From: an uncultured Porphyromonadaceae bacterium
Lineage (GTDB): Bacteria; Bacteroidota; Bacteroidia; Bacteroidales; Muribaculaceae
Length of the DNA stretch: 64,000 nucleotides
Assembly (NCBI GenBank): GCA_900546365.1
Contig: URCF01000001.1
Span: forward strand, 124,001-188,000
Reading direction: 5' to 3'
Shown here: piece after piece, positions 1-8,156 of the stretch
How positions within the stretch are numbered: the stretch's first letter is position 1
Layout of the letters: the number at the start of each line of letters is the position of its first letter
Made by a program: the position numbers and the translations under genes
The notes under the pieces: generated by a model
Database searches by the model: none
What the model was told of the DNA's origin: nothing
What the model saw: only the letters and a program-made list of their open reading frames with translations

Positions 1-345
1 AAAGTTGTGGCTGCCTGGGACGGCGTGAAGGTGCTTGACTTCAAGATGGATACTCCGGGAGCCTCTTCCACCGGCAAAACCTACAATGTGTCGGCTGTGG
101 TTGACACCAATGGTCTCGGTCGCTCGCTGGGTCTTGAATTTGTGGCCTACCGTGTGGCAGATGGTGAAGAGAAGCTGTATGAAACCCGTCAGTTTGATGT
201 CACCAAGGCCGATGGCGATGTGCTCACCTACGAGCTTCATGATAAAATCCACGATGCAGGTGTTTACCGCTACGGATTCCGTCTGTATCCCATAAACCCG
301 AATCTTGCCCATCGTCAGGATTTTGCATACGTTCGCTGGATTTAA
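1..345 (+). CDS. C-terminal end of a probable alpha-glucan (glycogen) phosphorylase, 5' truncated by window edge
   Basis: The reading frame is open from base 1 and stops at 343-345, so only about 114 C-terminal residues are visible and the gene starts outside the window. The tail reads as a beta-rich domain and ends HRQDFAYVRWI, which I recall as the ending of Bacteroidetes alpha-glucan phosphorylases of about 850 residues. These release glucose-1-phosphate from glycogen or maltodextrin in the cytoplasm. The catalytic part and its pyridoxal-phosphate lysine lie outside the window, so the product name rests on the tail only. A terminator follows at 378-418, which makes it the last gene of its transcript. 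It could be another glucan-active enzyme with the same C-terminal domain. Confidence 0.5.
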   Translation, partial: KVVAAWDGVKVLDFKMDTPGASSTGKTYNVSAVVDTNGLGRSLGLEFVAYRVADGEEKLYETRQFDVTKADGDVLTYELHDKIHDAGVYRYGFRLYPINPNLAHRQDFAYVRWI

Positions 346-377
346 TCACGCAAACACACATAATTGATAATGATAGA

Positions 378-418
378 GAAAGCACCGGCAAAACACTGCT
401 GTCGGTGCTTTCATTCTT
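378..418 (+). terminator. Rho-independent terminator after the truncated first gene
   Basis: A perfect 10-bp inverted repeat (378-387 GAAAGCACCG with 403-412 CGGTGCTTTC) is followed by a T-rich stretch. It lies between the first stop codon and the pyrK start at 427, so pyrK probably has its own start signal or depends on readthrough. Confidence 0.6.
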
Positions 419-426
419 TATAGGAT

Positions 427-1200
427 ATGAATAAGAAACAGATAATGGATTTCATTGTGGTGGCCAATGTGAAGCTTCACCCGATGTTCTCGTTGCTTAA
501 ACTGATGCCTGCCCACGGCGAGCTGCCGCAGATTGCCCCGGGTCAGTTTGTGCAGGTGGCTGTTCCCGATAGCCCCTCCACGTTTCTCCGCCGCCCGATA
601 TCGGTGAACTATGTGGAGTATGACGCGCAGCTGCTGTGGTTGCTGGTGCGCAATGCCGGACCGGGCACGGAGCATCTCATCAATATGTCGAAGGGTGATT
701 CGCTCAACCTGTTGCTGCCGCTCGGCAAGCCATTCTCGATGCCTGCACGCAAGGATGCCCGCATACTGCTCGTGGGCGGTGGTGTAGGTGTGGCCCCGTT
801 GCTGTATTTCGGTGAATGTCTGGCCAACGAAGGGTATGCTCCGGAGTTTCTCCTGGGAGCCCGCAGCAGTGATCTGCTGCTGGAGTTGGATATGTTCAGC
901 TCCGTGGGCAAGGTGCATGTAGCCACCGACGACGGCTCGGCTGGATTTCATGGCCTTGTCACCGGACATCCTGTGCTTGACGATGGGATAGAGAATATCT
1001 ATTGCTGCGGTCCGGCCCCGATGATGAAAGGCGTGGCTGCCGAAGCACGCCGCATAGGTGCCGACTGCGAAGTGTCGCTTGAAAACATGATGGCTTGCGG
1101 CCTCGGGGCCTGTCTGTGCTGTGTGGAGAAAACAGTGAAGGGCAATGTGTGTGTGTGCACCGAAGGTCCGGTGTTCAATATCAACGAACTCACTTGGTAA
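427..1200 (+). CDS. pyrK: Dihydroorotate dehydrogenase B, electron transfer subunit
   Basis: PyrK carries electrons from the PyrD flavin to NAD+ through FAD and a [2Fe-2S] cluster, in step four of UMP synthesis. The 257-residue protein has the expected order: a ferredoxin-reductase-like FAD domain with RRPISV at 55-60, an NAD-binding part with GGGVGVAPL at about 117-125, and a C-terminal cluster site with Cys224, Cys229, Cys232 and Cys244 (C-x4-C-x2-C-x11-C). All four ligands are present. The ATG at 427 is the first in frame and gives the normal family length. pyrD starts 14 bp downstream in the same orientation, as expected for an alpha2beta2 DHOD-B enzyme. Confidence 0.96.
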   Translation: MNKKQIMDFIVVANVKLHPMFSLLKLMPAHGELPQIAPGQFVQVAVPDSPSTFLRRPISVNYVEYDAQLLWLLVRNAGPGTEHLINMSKGDSLNLLLPLGKPFSMPARKDARILLVGGGVGVAPLLYFGECLANEGYAPEFLLGARSSDLLLELDMFSSVGKVHVATDDGSAGFHGLVTGHPVLDDGIENIYCCGPAPMMKGVAAEARRIGADCEVSLENMMACGLGACLCCVEKTVKGNVCVCTEGPVFNINELTW

Positions 1201-1214
1201 AAAACAGAACTGTT

Positions 1215-2126
1215 ATGGTGAATCTTAACGTAAATATAGGAAAACTGCCGTTGGCCAACCCGGTGCTCACCGCGTCCGGCACTTTTGGCTACGGTGAGGA
1301 ATTTGCCGATTTCATATCGCTCGACCGTCTTGGCGGATATATTGTGAAAGGCACCACTTTGGAGCCCCGTGAAGGCAATCCTTATCCCCGCATGGCTGAA
1401 ACGCCGTCTGGAATGCTCAACGCCGTGGGGCTGCAGAACAAGGGTGTGGATTATTTCATCAATCATATATATCCCCGTATCCGCAATATCAAGTCGCAGA
1501 TGATAGTCAATGTGTCGGGTGCGAAGATAAGCGATTATGTGGGCGTGTGTGAACGCCTGGCGCCTTTGGAGCATCTTCATGCCATTGAGGTGAACATATC
1601 GTGTCCCAACGTGAAGCAGGGCGGAATGGCTTTCGGCACCAGTTGCGAGGGAGCCGCAGAGGTGACCCGGGCTGTGCGCCGTGCGTATCCCGGCACTGTG
1701 ATTGTGAAACTATCGCCCAATGTGACCAACATAGCTGAGATTGCCAAAGCTGTGGAAGGCGAGGGCGCCGATGCGGTGTCGCTGATCAACACTCTGATGG
1801 GTATGGCCATTGATGTGGAGCGGCGCAAACCGTGCCTGTCCACTGTCACAGGTGGTTTGTCGGGACCTGCGGTACGTCCTGTTGCAGTGCGTATGGTGTG
1901 GCAAACAGCTAACGCCGTGAAGATACCTGTGGTGGGTCTGGGCGGCATTATGAATGGCCGCGATGCCTTGGAGTTCATTCTCGCCGGAGCCACCGCAGTG
2001 GAGGTGGGTACAGCCAATTTCATCGATCCTGCCGTGACCATGCATATCATTGACTATATCAAGGAGTATTGCGAGCGCCACGGTGTCAGGTCAATCACCG
2101 AGCTTATTGGCGCTATCAACCAATAA
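1215..2126 (+). CDS. pyrD: Dihydroorotate dehydrogenase B, catalytic subunit
   Basis: Oxidises dihydroorotate to orotate with FMN; with PyrK it forms the NAD-dependent class 1B enzyme, suited to an anaerobe because no quinone is needed. The 303-residue TIM-barrel protein begins MVNLNVNIGKLPLANPVL and shows the class 1B site NISCPNVKQGG, where the Cys is the catalytic base, plus the phosphate-binding GLGGI near residue 240. The frame stays open upstream into pyrK, but the ATG at 1215, 14 bp after the pyrK stop, matches the family N-terminus. A strong terminator follows, so pyrK-pyrD is a compact two-gene unit. Confidence 0.97.
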   Translation: MVNLNVNIGKLPLANPVLTASGTFGYGEEFADFISLDRLGGYIVKGTTLEPREGNPYPRMAETPSGMLNAVGLQNKGVDYFINHIYPRIRNIKSQMIVNVSGAKISDYVGVCERLAPLEHLHAIEVNISCPNVKQGGMAFGTSCEGAAEVTRAVRRAYPGTVIVKLSPNVTNIAEIAKAVEGEGADAVSLINTLMGMAIDVERRKPCLSTVTGGLSGPAVRPVAVRMVWQTANAVKIPVVGLGGIMNGRDALEFILAGATAVEVGTANFIDPAVTMHIIDYIKEYCERHGVRSITELIGAINQ

Positions 2127-2153
2127 CCCTCCATTCACAACTAATCATAATCC

Positions 2154-2199
2154 GGAGGATGCCCAATCGTTTTTGGTTGGCGCATCCTCCGTTTTTTTT
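2154..2199 (+). terminator. Terminator of pyrK-pyrD
   Basis: Perfect 9-bp stem GGAGGATGC (2154-2162) with GCATCCTCC (2182-2190), followed by GTTTTTTTT. A classical rho-independent terminator placed 28 bp after the pyrD stop. Confidence 0.85.
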
Positions 2200-2218
2200 G
2201 TCCCGATAGTTGGGGGAT

Positions 2219-2251
2219 AAAAAAAGTTGGCACCGTTGTCAGGATGCCAAC
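2219..2251 (-). terminator. Terminator of the XRE-type regulator gene (minus strand)
   Basis: Read on the minus strand, GTTGGCA (2251-2245) pairs with TGCCAAC (2232-2226), followed by seven T (complement of 2219-2225). It lies 25 bp past the stop of the regulator at 2276 and faces the pyrD terminator, so the two units are insulated from each other. Confidence 0.75.
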
Positions 2252-2275
2252 ATAAGGAGACCGGCTTGACCGGTG

Positions 2276-2821
2276 TTATTTTGGGGAGGGATAGAACTCC
2301 TGGTAGGAGTTGTCACTGTAGTAGGCTATGATGCGCACCACATGTTTTGATCGGTCGGGCGTGATGACCAGCTCTTCGTCATGATTCTCGTGATTTTGCG
2401 GCGATGAGGTATTTTCAAATTCAATAGAGGTGCCTGATGAGGCTGAAACAGCTTGCTGGGGTTCTGAAAAATTTTCCGGCTCCAATAGCGTGTCATCGGA
2501 ATCGAAGTTGAGTGTCGGTATAATTGTTTCGCTCACACCTTGTTGCGTCAAGTCGTTGGGCTCGCGGAGGGTGTTTTGAGGCTCTGAGGTTTTAAAATTT
2601 GCGTTGTGCAGCATATCTCCCTCGCCAAACATCAACCAAACCATGCTAAGGTCGGGATATGCGCGGTGTATTTTTTCCACCAGTTCGTTCCTTACCGATT
2701 TGTTTCGCCCATTGGTGAGCTGCGATAGGGTGGGGCGCGGAATTTCACAGTTGTCGGCAAATTTTGTAACCGGAATTCCGAGGTAGTTTATGAATTGTTT
2801 AAGCCTGTCAACTATGTCCAT
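2276..2821 (-). CDS. XRE-type helix-turn-helix regulator
   Basis: A 181-residue protein with an N-terminal lambda-repressor-like helix-turn-helix at about residues 5-60 (MDIVDRLKQFINYLG, then PRPTLSQLTNGRNKS as the recognition region). The tail is a Ser/Glu/Asn-rich, probably disordered linker with a short C-terminal segment. I see no peptidase or ligand-binding domain, so it is not a LexA/CI-like self-cleaving repressor. An in-frame ATG at 2863 exists, but a good promoter at 2851-2882 would start RNA near 2844, so the ATG at 2821 is preferred. The gene is single and faces an 870-bp AT-rich region with many TGTAA motifs, one of which sits directly upstream of the start codon; autoregulation is plausible but inferred. 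The target is unknown. Confidence 0.8.
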   Translation of the reverse strand: MDIVDRLKQFINYLGIPVTKFADNCEIPRPTLSQLTNGRNKSVRNELVEKIHRAYPDLSMVWLMFGEGDMLHNANFKTSEPQNTLREPNDLTQQGVSETIIPTLNFDSDDTLLEPENFSEPQQAVSASSGTSIEFENTSSPQNHENHDEELVITPDRSKHVVRIIAYYSDNSYQEFYPSPK

Positions 2822-3691
2822 TTGTAAATTTGAAGTTTTAATTACCGTTGCAAATGTAATCAAATAATTTTAAATATACAAATGTGACTTTGTAAATCAT
2901 GAGTATGTAGTTGTAATTATTGAAGCAGTGATTGGTGGTTGAGATTTGTAAACATAATTCAAATTCAAACGATGTGATTCAAGTGTATTGTTGGGTTATG
3001 TAGTTATTTTATTGATGTAATGGTAGTTGTGATGTAGTTTTGGTGTTATGCTGTTGCGTTGGGTGTGATAAGCCCTAAATTATTAAAGTGTTAATGCTGA
3101 AAATGTGCATAATTATACTGATGTGTAGGTAATTAAAGTTGTTGTATAATTGTGTTAAATGCCCGAATATAGGTGTTTGTAAACTGTTTATAATTGTAAT
3201 TCTACTTGATGTGAATCGGAATTTTACGCGGTTGCGAAATGCAAATTTAAGTAGATTGCAGTTGTAAATCGTGATAGATGTAAATTTGAATTCCGAAACC
3301 CAAACACCTATTTACCGTTTGCAGATGTTAATGTAATGGACGGTTGGTAATGATGTAAAAATGTAAATTTTCTAATTCAGCTCTATAAATTGCTAATGTA
3401 TTGTATTTATGGAGTTTCTGTTATTAGCATAACAAATGTAATGGTGTAAAGTGTTTGATTATTAATCGTTTTTAACTTTGTTAATTTTTTAAATATCCGA
3501 TTTCTTTGCTGTATTTGCAGTGTGATGTGCTATTGATGGGAAATATTGAAATTATTTTGTGCCTGACAATTGGTTGATATATAGGTGTGTAACTTATATT
3601 AACAATTGTGTGCATTAAGTGTGCTCATTCATAGTGTTCCTTTGCAATGTAATCAAACGATATTCTCTTACTCAATTAAAATTTTAGTATC
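2822..3691. other. 870-bp AT-rich, C-poor intergenic region with 17 same-strand TGTAA motifs
   Basis: No ORF of useful length is present. On the + strand I count 17 TGTAA pentamers, starting at 2823, 2855, 2891, 2912, 2947, 3016, 3178, 3195, 3263, 3279, 3332, 3354, 3362, 3437, 3445, 3588 and 3648. I found no TTACA, so none on the other strand. Many extend to TTGTAAAT or AATGTAAT. The + strand is rich in T and G and very poor in C. One sequence, TGTGCATAA at 3104-3112, is the reverse complement of a DnaA-box consensus (TTATNCACA). The only clear transcription signal is the minus-strand promoter of the XRE gene at 2851-2882. Function is unknown: regulatory region, decayed gene or replication-related DNA are all possible. 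Confidence 0.6.
2851..2882 (-). promoter_or_regulatory. Bacteroidetes-type promoter for the XRE regulator
   Basis: On the minus strand TTTG (2882-2879), 20-nt spacer, TACATTTG (2858-2851). This fits the consensus TTTG-N19/20-TAnnTTTG and predicts transcription from about 2844, leaving a leader of about 23 nt before the ATG at 2821. It therefore decides the start codon choice. Confidence 0.65.
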
Positions 3692-3892
3692 ATGAACGGC
3701 AATATTGTAATTTCTCAGCATGTCATCAACACTATTCAGGCATTACCGGAATCTGAACGTGCAAGTATCACCCATGCCCTTGCTTGTGATCTGATTCTTG
3801 GGCAAGACCCATGCGAAAATCTCTCGCCGTTTCAGTCAATGCTGTATTCTATCATCCGGTACTATGTGAATAGGGACACACAAGGATGTTGA
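3692..3892 (+). CDS. Small conserved-looking protein of unknown function (66 aa)
   Basis: ATG at 3692, 66 residues, beginning MNGNIVISQHVINTIQALPE. It has no signal peptide or membrane segment and is predicted mostly helical. Its composition and codon use look like a real gene compared with the AT-rich DNA before it: the base composition changes sharply at the start codon. I do not recognise a domain. It stands alone between the TGTAA-rich region and the hairpin at 3923-3962. A small DNA-binding or regulatory partner of the XRE protein is a possibility, based on position only. Confidence 0.6.
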   Translation: MNGNIVISQHVINTIQALPESERASITHALACDLILGQDPCENLSPFQSMLYSIIRYYVNRDTQGC

Positions 3893-3922
3893 CCGGGCAC
3901 ACTCCCCCGGCACACAATGGCG

Positions 3923-3962
3923 CAATCTCCTCCGGATTCACATTGAAATCCGGAGGAGATTG
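3923..3962. terminator. 16-bp perfect hairpin between convergent genes
   Basis: CAATCTCCTCCGGATT (3923-3938) is the exact reverse complement of 3947-3962, with an 8-nt loop. It lies between the stop of the 66-aa gene (3892) and the stop of the ABC-F gene (3989). No T-run follows on either strand, so it is not a canonical terminator; it may act as a bidirectional terminator or 3'-end stabiliser. Confidence 0.55.
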
Positions 3963-3988
3963 ACATATCTGTTGGTATTATAACAATG

Positions 3989-5959
3989 CTATTTGCTGTC
4001 GAGCTCCTCAAGGTCCATGCACGCAAGTTCCCATACGCTCATGGCATTTTCAAGCTGCTTGTGTAGCGTGCCATGTTGTTCAAACACGGCATTGTCGATA
4101 TTTGAGCCCGAAGCCATTTCAGCTTCGAGTGTGGCTATCTCCTGCTCAAGGCGTGCTATTTCAGATTCGGCGTCGGACACCTTCTTACGGGCGCGTTTGA
4201 GCATCTTGTCACGTTCTTTCTGCTCGGCATAGCTAAGCCGTGGGGTTTGCGGAGCCGGCTCCTTTTCGGTCTGTTTGGGTGCGGGTGCATCTTGCCGAGA
4301 TGGCTGCTGTTTGGCTGTCGCGGATTTTGACAGCTCAAGTTCGTGCAGCGATGACAGCTTTTTCTTTTCAAGAAATTCGTAGATGCCGCCGATGCATTCC
4401 TTCACTTTTCCACCTCCGAATTCATATACTTTCTCTACCAGACCATCCAAAAATTCGCGGTCGTGGCTTACCACAATCACGGTGCCGTTAAACTCCTTGA
4501 TGGCTTGTTTGAGGATGTCCTTGGTTTTCATGTCAAGATGGTTGGTAGGCTCGTCGAGGATGAGCAGATTCATCGGTTCAAGCAGCAGACGAATCATGGC
4601 CAGGCGTGTTTTTTCGCCCCCTGACAGCACTTTCACCTTTTTGTCGGAGGCCTCACCGCCAAACATGAATGCTCCAAGAATGTCGCGTATCTTGGTGCGG
4701 ATGTCACCCACGGTCACATGGTCGATGGTGTCGAATACTGTTATCTCGCCGTCAAGCAGCTGGGCTTGGTTCTGGGCGAAATACCCTATCTTCACATTGT
4801 GGCCCACCTTGAGCGAGCCGGTGAAAGGTATCTCGCCCATGATGCATTTCACAAGGGTTGATTTGCCCTCGCCGTTTTTGCCCACAAATGCCACTTTTTC
4901 GCCTCGCTTGAGGGTGAAGGTGCAATTGTCAAACACCTGATGGTCGCCGTAGGCTTTGCCCACATTGTCCAATATCAGCGGATAGTCACCCGACCTTGGG
5001 GCCGGGGGAAATTTGAGGTTGAGGTGGGAGGTGTCCACTTCGTCCACCTCTATGCGTTCTATTTTGGCCAGCTGCTTTATCCGGCTCTGCACCTGCACGC
5101 TTTTGGTGGCTTTGTAACGAAACCGCTCAATGAACTCCTCGGTGTCCTGAATCTGCTTCTGCTGATTCTGATAGGCACGCATCTGCTGCTCGATGCGCTC
5201 TTGGCGAAGGGCGACAAACTTGGAGTAGTTGACAGCGTAGTCGTATATCTTGCCGAGTGAAATCTCGATGGTGCGGTTGGTCACATTGTCAATGAAAGCG
5301 CGGTCGTGGCTCACCAGCACCACAGCGTTGGCCTTGGTGACCAGAAATTGTTCCAGCCATTGGATTGATTCGATGTCGAGGTGGTTGGTAGGCTCGTCGA
5401 GCAGTAGCACATCGGGATGGGTGAGGAGGAGCTTGGCCAGCTCGATTCTCATTCGCCAGCCGCCGGAAAATTCCGAAGTGGAGCGGCTGAAATCCTTTCG
5501 GTCAAACCCCAGTCCGACGAGGGTTTTCTCCATCTCGGCCTCGCAGTTCTCGCTCTCTTCCATGGCTATGCGCTCGGTCAGCGCAGTCATGTTTTCAATC
5601 AGCTGCTGATATCCATCCGACTCGTAGTCCGTGCGTTCTGCCAGCTCGGCGTTCATCTCGTCGAGGCGTGTGTGCATCTCCTTGATGTGGGAGAATGCTT
5701 TGCGCACCTCCTCCGCCACAGTGAGAGTGTCGGTGAGCACCATCTGCTGCGGCAGGTACCCTATTGTCACATCCTGAGGAATGGCCACAGTGCCGGATGT
5801 GGGCTTCTGCAGTCCGGCTATTATTTTAAGCATGGTGGATTTGCCGGCGCCATTTTTGCCAACGAGGGCAATTTTGTCGCGTTTGTTAATCACATAGTTG
5901 ATGTTGTCAAACAGCGATTTGGCGCTGAACTCCACGCTAAGATTGTTGATAGATATCAT
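3989..5959 (-). CDS. ABC-F family ATPase (Uup/YheS-like)
   Basis: A 656-residue protein with two ABC ATPase domains in one chain and no membrane segment, as in ABC-F proteins that act on the ribosome. The first P-loop is GKNGAGKST near residue 36, followed by the signature SEFSGGWRMRIELAK and Walker B VLLLDEPTNHLD. A helical linker of about residues 245-310 (rich in Q, R and K) precedes the second P-loop GKNGEGKST, signature LSGGEKTRLAM and LLILDEPTNHLD. A charged tail with a coiled coil (about 575-650) resembles Uup/YheS C-termini. A role in translation or ribosome rescue is inferred; antibiotic resistance cannot be judged. It has its own promoter at 5982-6013. Confidence 0.9.
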   Translation of the reverse strand: MISINNLSVEFSAKSLFDNINYVINKRDKIALVGKNGAGKSTMLKIIAGLQKPTSGTVAIPQDVTIGYLPQQMVLTDTLTVAEEVRKAFSHIKEMHTRLDEMNAELAERTDYESDGYQQLIENMTALTERIAMEESENCEAEMEKTLVGLGFDRKDFSRSTSEFSGGWRMRIELAKLLLTHPDVLLLDEPTNHLDIESIQWLEQFLVTKANAVVLVSHDRAFIDNVTNRTIEISLGKIYDYAVNYSKFVALRQERIEQQMRAYQNQQKQIQDTEEFIERFRYKATKSVQVQSRIKQLAKIERIEVDEVDTSHLNLKFPPAPRSGDYPLILDNVGKAYGDHQVFDNCTFTLKRGEKVAFVGKNGEGKSTLVKCIMGEIPFTGSLKVGHNVKIGYFAQNQAQLLDGEITVFDTIDHVTVGDIRTKIRDILGAFMFGGEASDKKVKVLSGGEKTRLAMIRLLLEPMNLLILDEPTNHLDMKTKDILKQAIKEFNGTVIVVSHDREFLDGLVEKVYEFGGGKVKECIGGIYEFLEKKKLSSLHELELSKSATAKQQPSRQDAPAPKQTEKEPAPQTPRLSYAEQKERDKMLKRARKKVSDAESEIARLEQEIATLEAEMASGSNIDNAVFEQHGTLHKQLENAMSVWELACMDLEELDSK

Positions 5960-5981
5960 AGCGGAATCGGTTTTCGGAGTG

Positions 5982-6013
5982 CAAAGTTACAACTTTGCCA
6001 CTCTACTGGCAAA
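5982..6013 (-). promoter_or_regulatory. Promoter of the ABC-F gene
   Basis: Minus strand TTTG (6013-6010), 20-nt spacer, TAACTTTG (5989-5982), a full match to the Bacteroidetes consensus. Predicted RNA start is near 5975, 16 nt before the ATG at 5959. Confidence 0.65.
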
Positions 6014-6076
6014 TATTGCCACGCAAAGGTGCGGTTTTAGCCGGACTGCCGTCCAAAGCGGCTCCGGTCCTGAGGA

Positions 6077-7456
6077 TTAGTCGGCGAAAGCGTAGCGATA
6101 TCCTTTGACTTTCTGCCAGGCTCCACGGGTGAAGTCGGGCACTTCCACGGGTGCCGAGCCATTGTTGATTGAAATCTCGGTGAGCGGCACCAGACAGCAC
6201 CATTCGGCCATGTCGTACACATCCATGTCGAGCGGAAGGCCGTTTTGCAGGCAGTAAACAAGACGGTAATCCATAATGAAGTCCATGCCGCCATGGCCTC
6301 CAACTGTTTTGGCCACATCGCCTATCTGCTTTATAACCGGACTGGTGTAGCGGTCGGTGAGAGCCTTGGCTTGCTCGGGGGTGAGATAGCCGTGGGCTGT
6401 GAGATTCTCATGGTCAGGAATAGAGTCGGCACCTATCTGCTCGGGCTCGAGAGCATATCCTTCGGAGGGGTATTTGTTGGCAAACCCTTTGGTGCCCGTG
6501 AGCTGATACATGCGGCTGTAGGGGCGGGGAGTGAGCACATCGTGCTGAATATGCAGGGTTTTGCCGTTGGCGGTGCGAATCATGGTCATGGTGTGGTCGC
6601 CGTTGAGGAAGCTGTCGGGTTTGGAACCGGTGGTTTTCTCAATATAGGCGGGGCCGTTGACAGCTTTGGTGTCCATTGCCACAAGATGGGTCATCCTGTC
6701 GCCACGGTGCATGTCAAGAAGCTGGCAGGCGGGACCCATGCCGTGGGTGGGATATACATCACCGCGATGGGCCTGGTTGAATTCCATGCGCCAGTTGTTG
6801 TGGTAGTAGGGCCAGAAGTCGTTAAGGTTGTGTATATAGCTGCCTTCCACATGGAGCACCTCGCCAAAGAGTCCTTGCTGGGCCATATGGAGTGTGTTGG
6901 CCTCAAAGAAATCGTACACACAGTTTTCAAGCATCATGCAATGCTTGCGGGTGCGCTCCGAGGTGTTGATGAGGTCCCATATCTCCTCCAGCGAGGTGGC
7001 TGCGGGCACCTCAATGGCCACATGCTTTCCGTGCTCCATGGCATATTTGGCCATGGGTGCATGGGTACGCCAGTCGGTGACGATATATATCAGGTCGATG
7101 TCATCGCGGTCGCACAGTTGCTTCCAGGCATCCTCGCTGCCGGAATATTCAGCAGCCGCCGGCACTCCCGCTTCGGTGAGCATCTTTTGTGTTTTAGCCA
7201 CTCTGTCGGGTTCGATGTCGCATATTCCCACCACTTGAGTGCCGGGGATATGAGTGAACCGCATCACTGCGTCGGGTCCTCTCATGCCGAGACCGATGAA
7301 TCCCACTCTTACGTTTTTGATGGGGTCGGCAGCGAAGTTGACCATATCAGTCTGACCTTCCGGTCGTTGAGGTGCTTCGGTGCGGATTTGGGCTACGGAA
7401 ATGAACGCGGATGCCAGCATGACGGCGGCAACGGTAAGTCTGGATAATATTTTCAT
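6077..7456 (-). CDS. Exported Gfo/Idh/MocA-family protein of the GH109 type
   Basis: A 459-residue protein with an N-terminal signal peptide (MKILSRLTVAAVMLASAFIS, cleavage probably after about residue 22), then a Rossmann fold with the dinucleotide motif GFIGLGMRG near residue 53, and a C-terminal oxidoreductase-like domain. The segment GDVYPTHGMGPACQLL matches the GH109 group, which uses tightly bound NAD to cleave alpha-N-acetylgalactosamine by an oxidation-elimination route. Export fits action on host or dietary glycans in the periplasm. No SusC/SusD genes are adjacent, so it is not part of an obvious polysaccharide utilisation locus. The true sugar substrate is not visible from sequence. 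A promoter lies just upstream. Confidence 0.88.
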   Translation of the reverse strand: MKILSRLTVAAVMLASAFISVAQIRTEAPQRPEGQTDMVNFAADPIKNVRVGFIGLGMRGPDAVMRFTHIPGTQVVGICDIEPDRVAKTQKMLTEAGVPAAAEYSGSEDAWKQLCDRDDIDLIYIVTDWRTHAPMAKYAMEHGKHVAIEVPAATSLEEIWDLINTSERTRKHCMMLENCVYDFFEANTLHMAQQGLFGEVLHVEGSYIHNLNDFWPYYHNNWRMEFNQAHRGDVYPTHGMGPACQLLDMHRGDRMTHLVAMDTKAVNGPAYIEKTTGSKPDSFLNGDHTMTMIRTANGKTLHIQHDVLTPRPYSRMYQLTGTKGFANKYPSEGYALEPEQIGADSIPDHENLTAHGYLTPEQAKALTDRYTSPVIKQIGDVAKTVGGHGGMDFIMDYRLVYCLQNGLPLDMDVYDMAEWCCLVPLTEISINNGSAPVEVPDFTRGAWQKVKGYRYAFAD

Positions 7457-7477
7457 GGCTCAAAATATCATTTTCAG

Positions 7478-7509
7478 CAAAGATACAGATATTGTTGGAT
7501 AAAAACAAA
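7478..7509 (-). promoter_or_regulatory. Promoter of the GH109-type gene
   Basis: Minus strand TTTG (7509-7506), 20-nt spacer, TATCTTTG (7485-7478). Predicted start near 7471, 15 nt before the ATG at 7456. Confidence 0.65.
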
Positions 7510-7597
7510 CATCAGTCGTGTGTGGTCGTTTTCTTCCACTCGAGCCGGACCTTATCCTCGCCTGCCAGTATGGGGGATGCCAAGGGTCGGTTGCTCG

Positions 7598-8155
7598 CTA
7601 TTTCTTGCTGCTGCGGACAATATAGGTGCGGCTTTCTGTGATGACAATATCCACCGGCACATCCGTTGGGTCGGCATCAATGCTGTCCATCATCTGGCAG
7701 TCGTAGGCCACGCCTACTTTCAGTGCCTTGGAGTGCGACAGCAGCCGGTCGTAGAACCCCTTGCCTCGCCCCACACGGTTGCCCCGGCGGTCGTAGGCCA
7801 TGGCGGGGACAACAATCAGTTCGATGTCAGCCACATCGGTGGTATCGCTACCGTCCGGCTCCTCGATGTTGAAAGCGCCGGGATGGGTGCAGGATTGATG
7901 ATATGGGAGAATGTCGAGGTTCACACCGTTGACACGCGGCAGAAACAGCTGTTTGCGGGAGTGCCATTTGTCCAGAAAGCCATGTGTGTTGAGCTCATCG
8001 GGCAGGGAGTGGTACATCAGCACCTTCTCTGCCACCATAAAGGCTGCCAGCTCCTCGAGCTGCTGCCATACACTCTCCGCGGCCCGGAGCATTTCACCAT
8101 TGGTGAGCATGCTTTTGCGTGCTCTCGCCTTGCGGCGTATCTCGTTTTTGTCCAT
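7598..8155 (-). CDS. 5-formyltetrahydrofolate cyclo-ligase
   Basis: Converts 5-formyl-THF to 5,10-methenyl-THF using ATP, returning the storage or inhibitory folate to the one-carbon pool. The 185-residue protein starts MDKNEIRRKARARKS with the N-terminal basic ATP-contact region and carries the family signature NRVGRGKGFYDRLL near residue 130. Family length is about 180-200 residues. The frame is open further upstream, but the ATG at 8155 lies 1 bp beyond the stop of the S41 protease gene, indicating translational coupling in one transcript. Confidence 0.93.
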   Translation of the reverse strand: MDKNEIRRKARARKSMLTNGEMLRAAESVWQQLEELAAFMVAEKVLMYHSLPDELNTHGFLDKWHSRKQLFLPRVNGVNLDILPYHQSCTHPGAFNIEEPDGSDTTDVADIELIVVPAMAYDRRGNRVGRGKGFYDRLLSHSKALKVGVAYDCQMMDSIDADPTDVPVDIVITESRTYIVRSSKK

Positions 8156-8156
8156 T

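Noticed and set aside
3104..3112. Chromosomal replication origin
   Set aside because: Only one DnaA-box match is found, there is no dnaA, dnaN or parAB nearby, and gene strands do not switch here. Kept only as a weak possibility in the findings.
2823..3652. TGTAA repeats as a CRISPR array or tandem repeat
   Set aside because: Units are only about 5-8 bases, spacing is irregular (8 to about 160 bp), and there are no spacers of constant length and no cas genes.
6245..7447. A 400-codon open frame opposite the GH109-type gene
   Set aside because: It is the mirror of a well-supported gene; the protein has no recognisable domain and such long antisense frames arise from the codon use of this genome.
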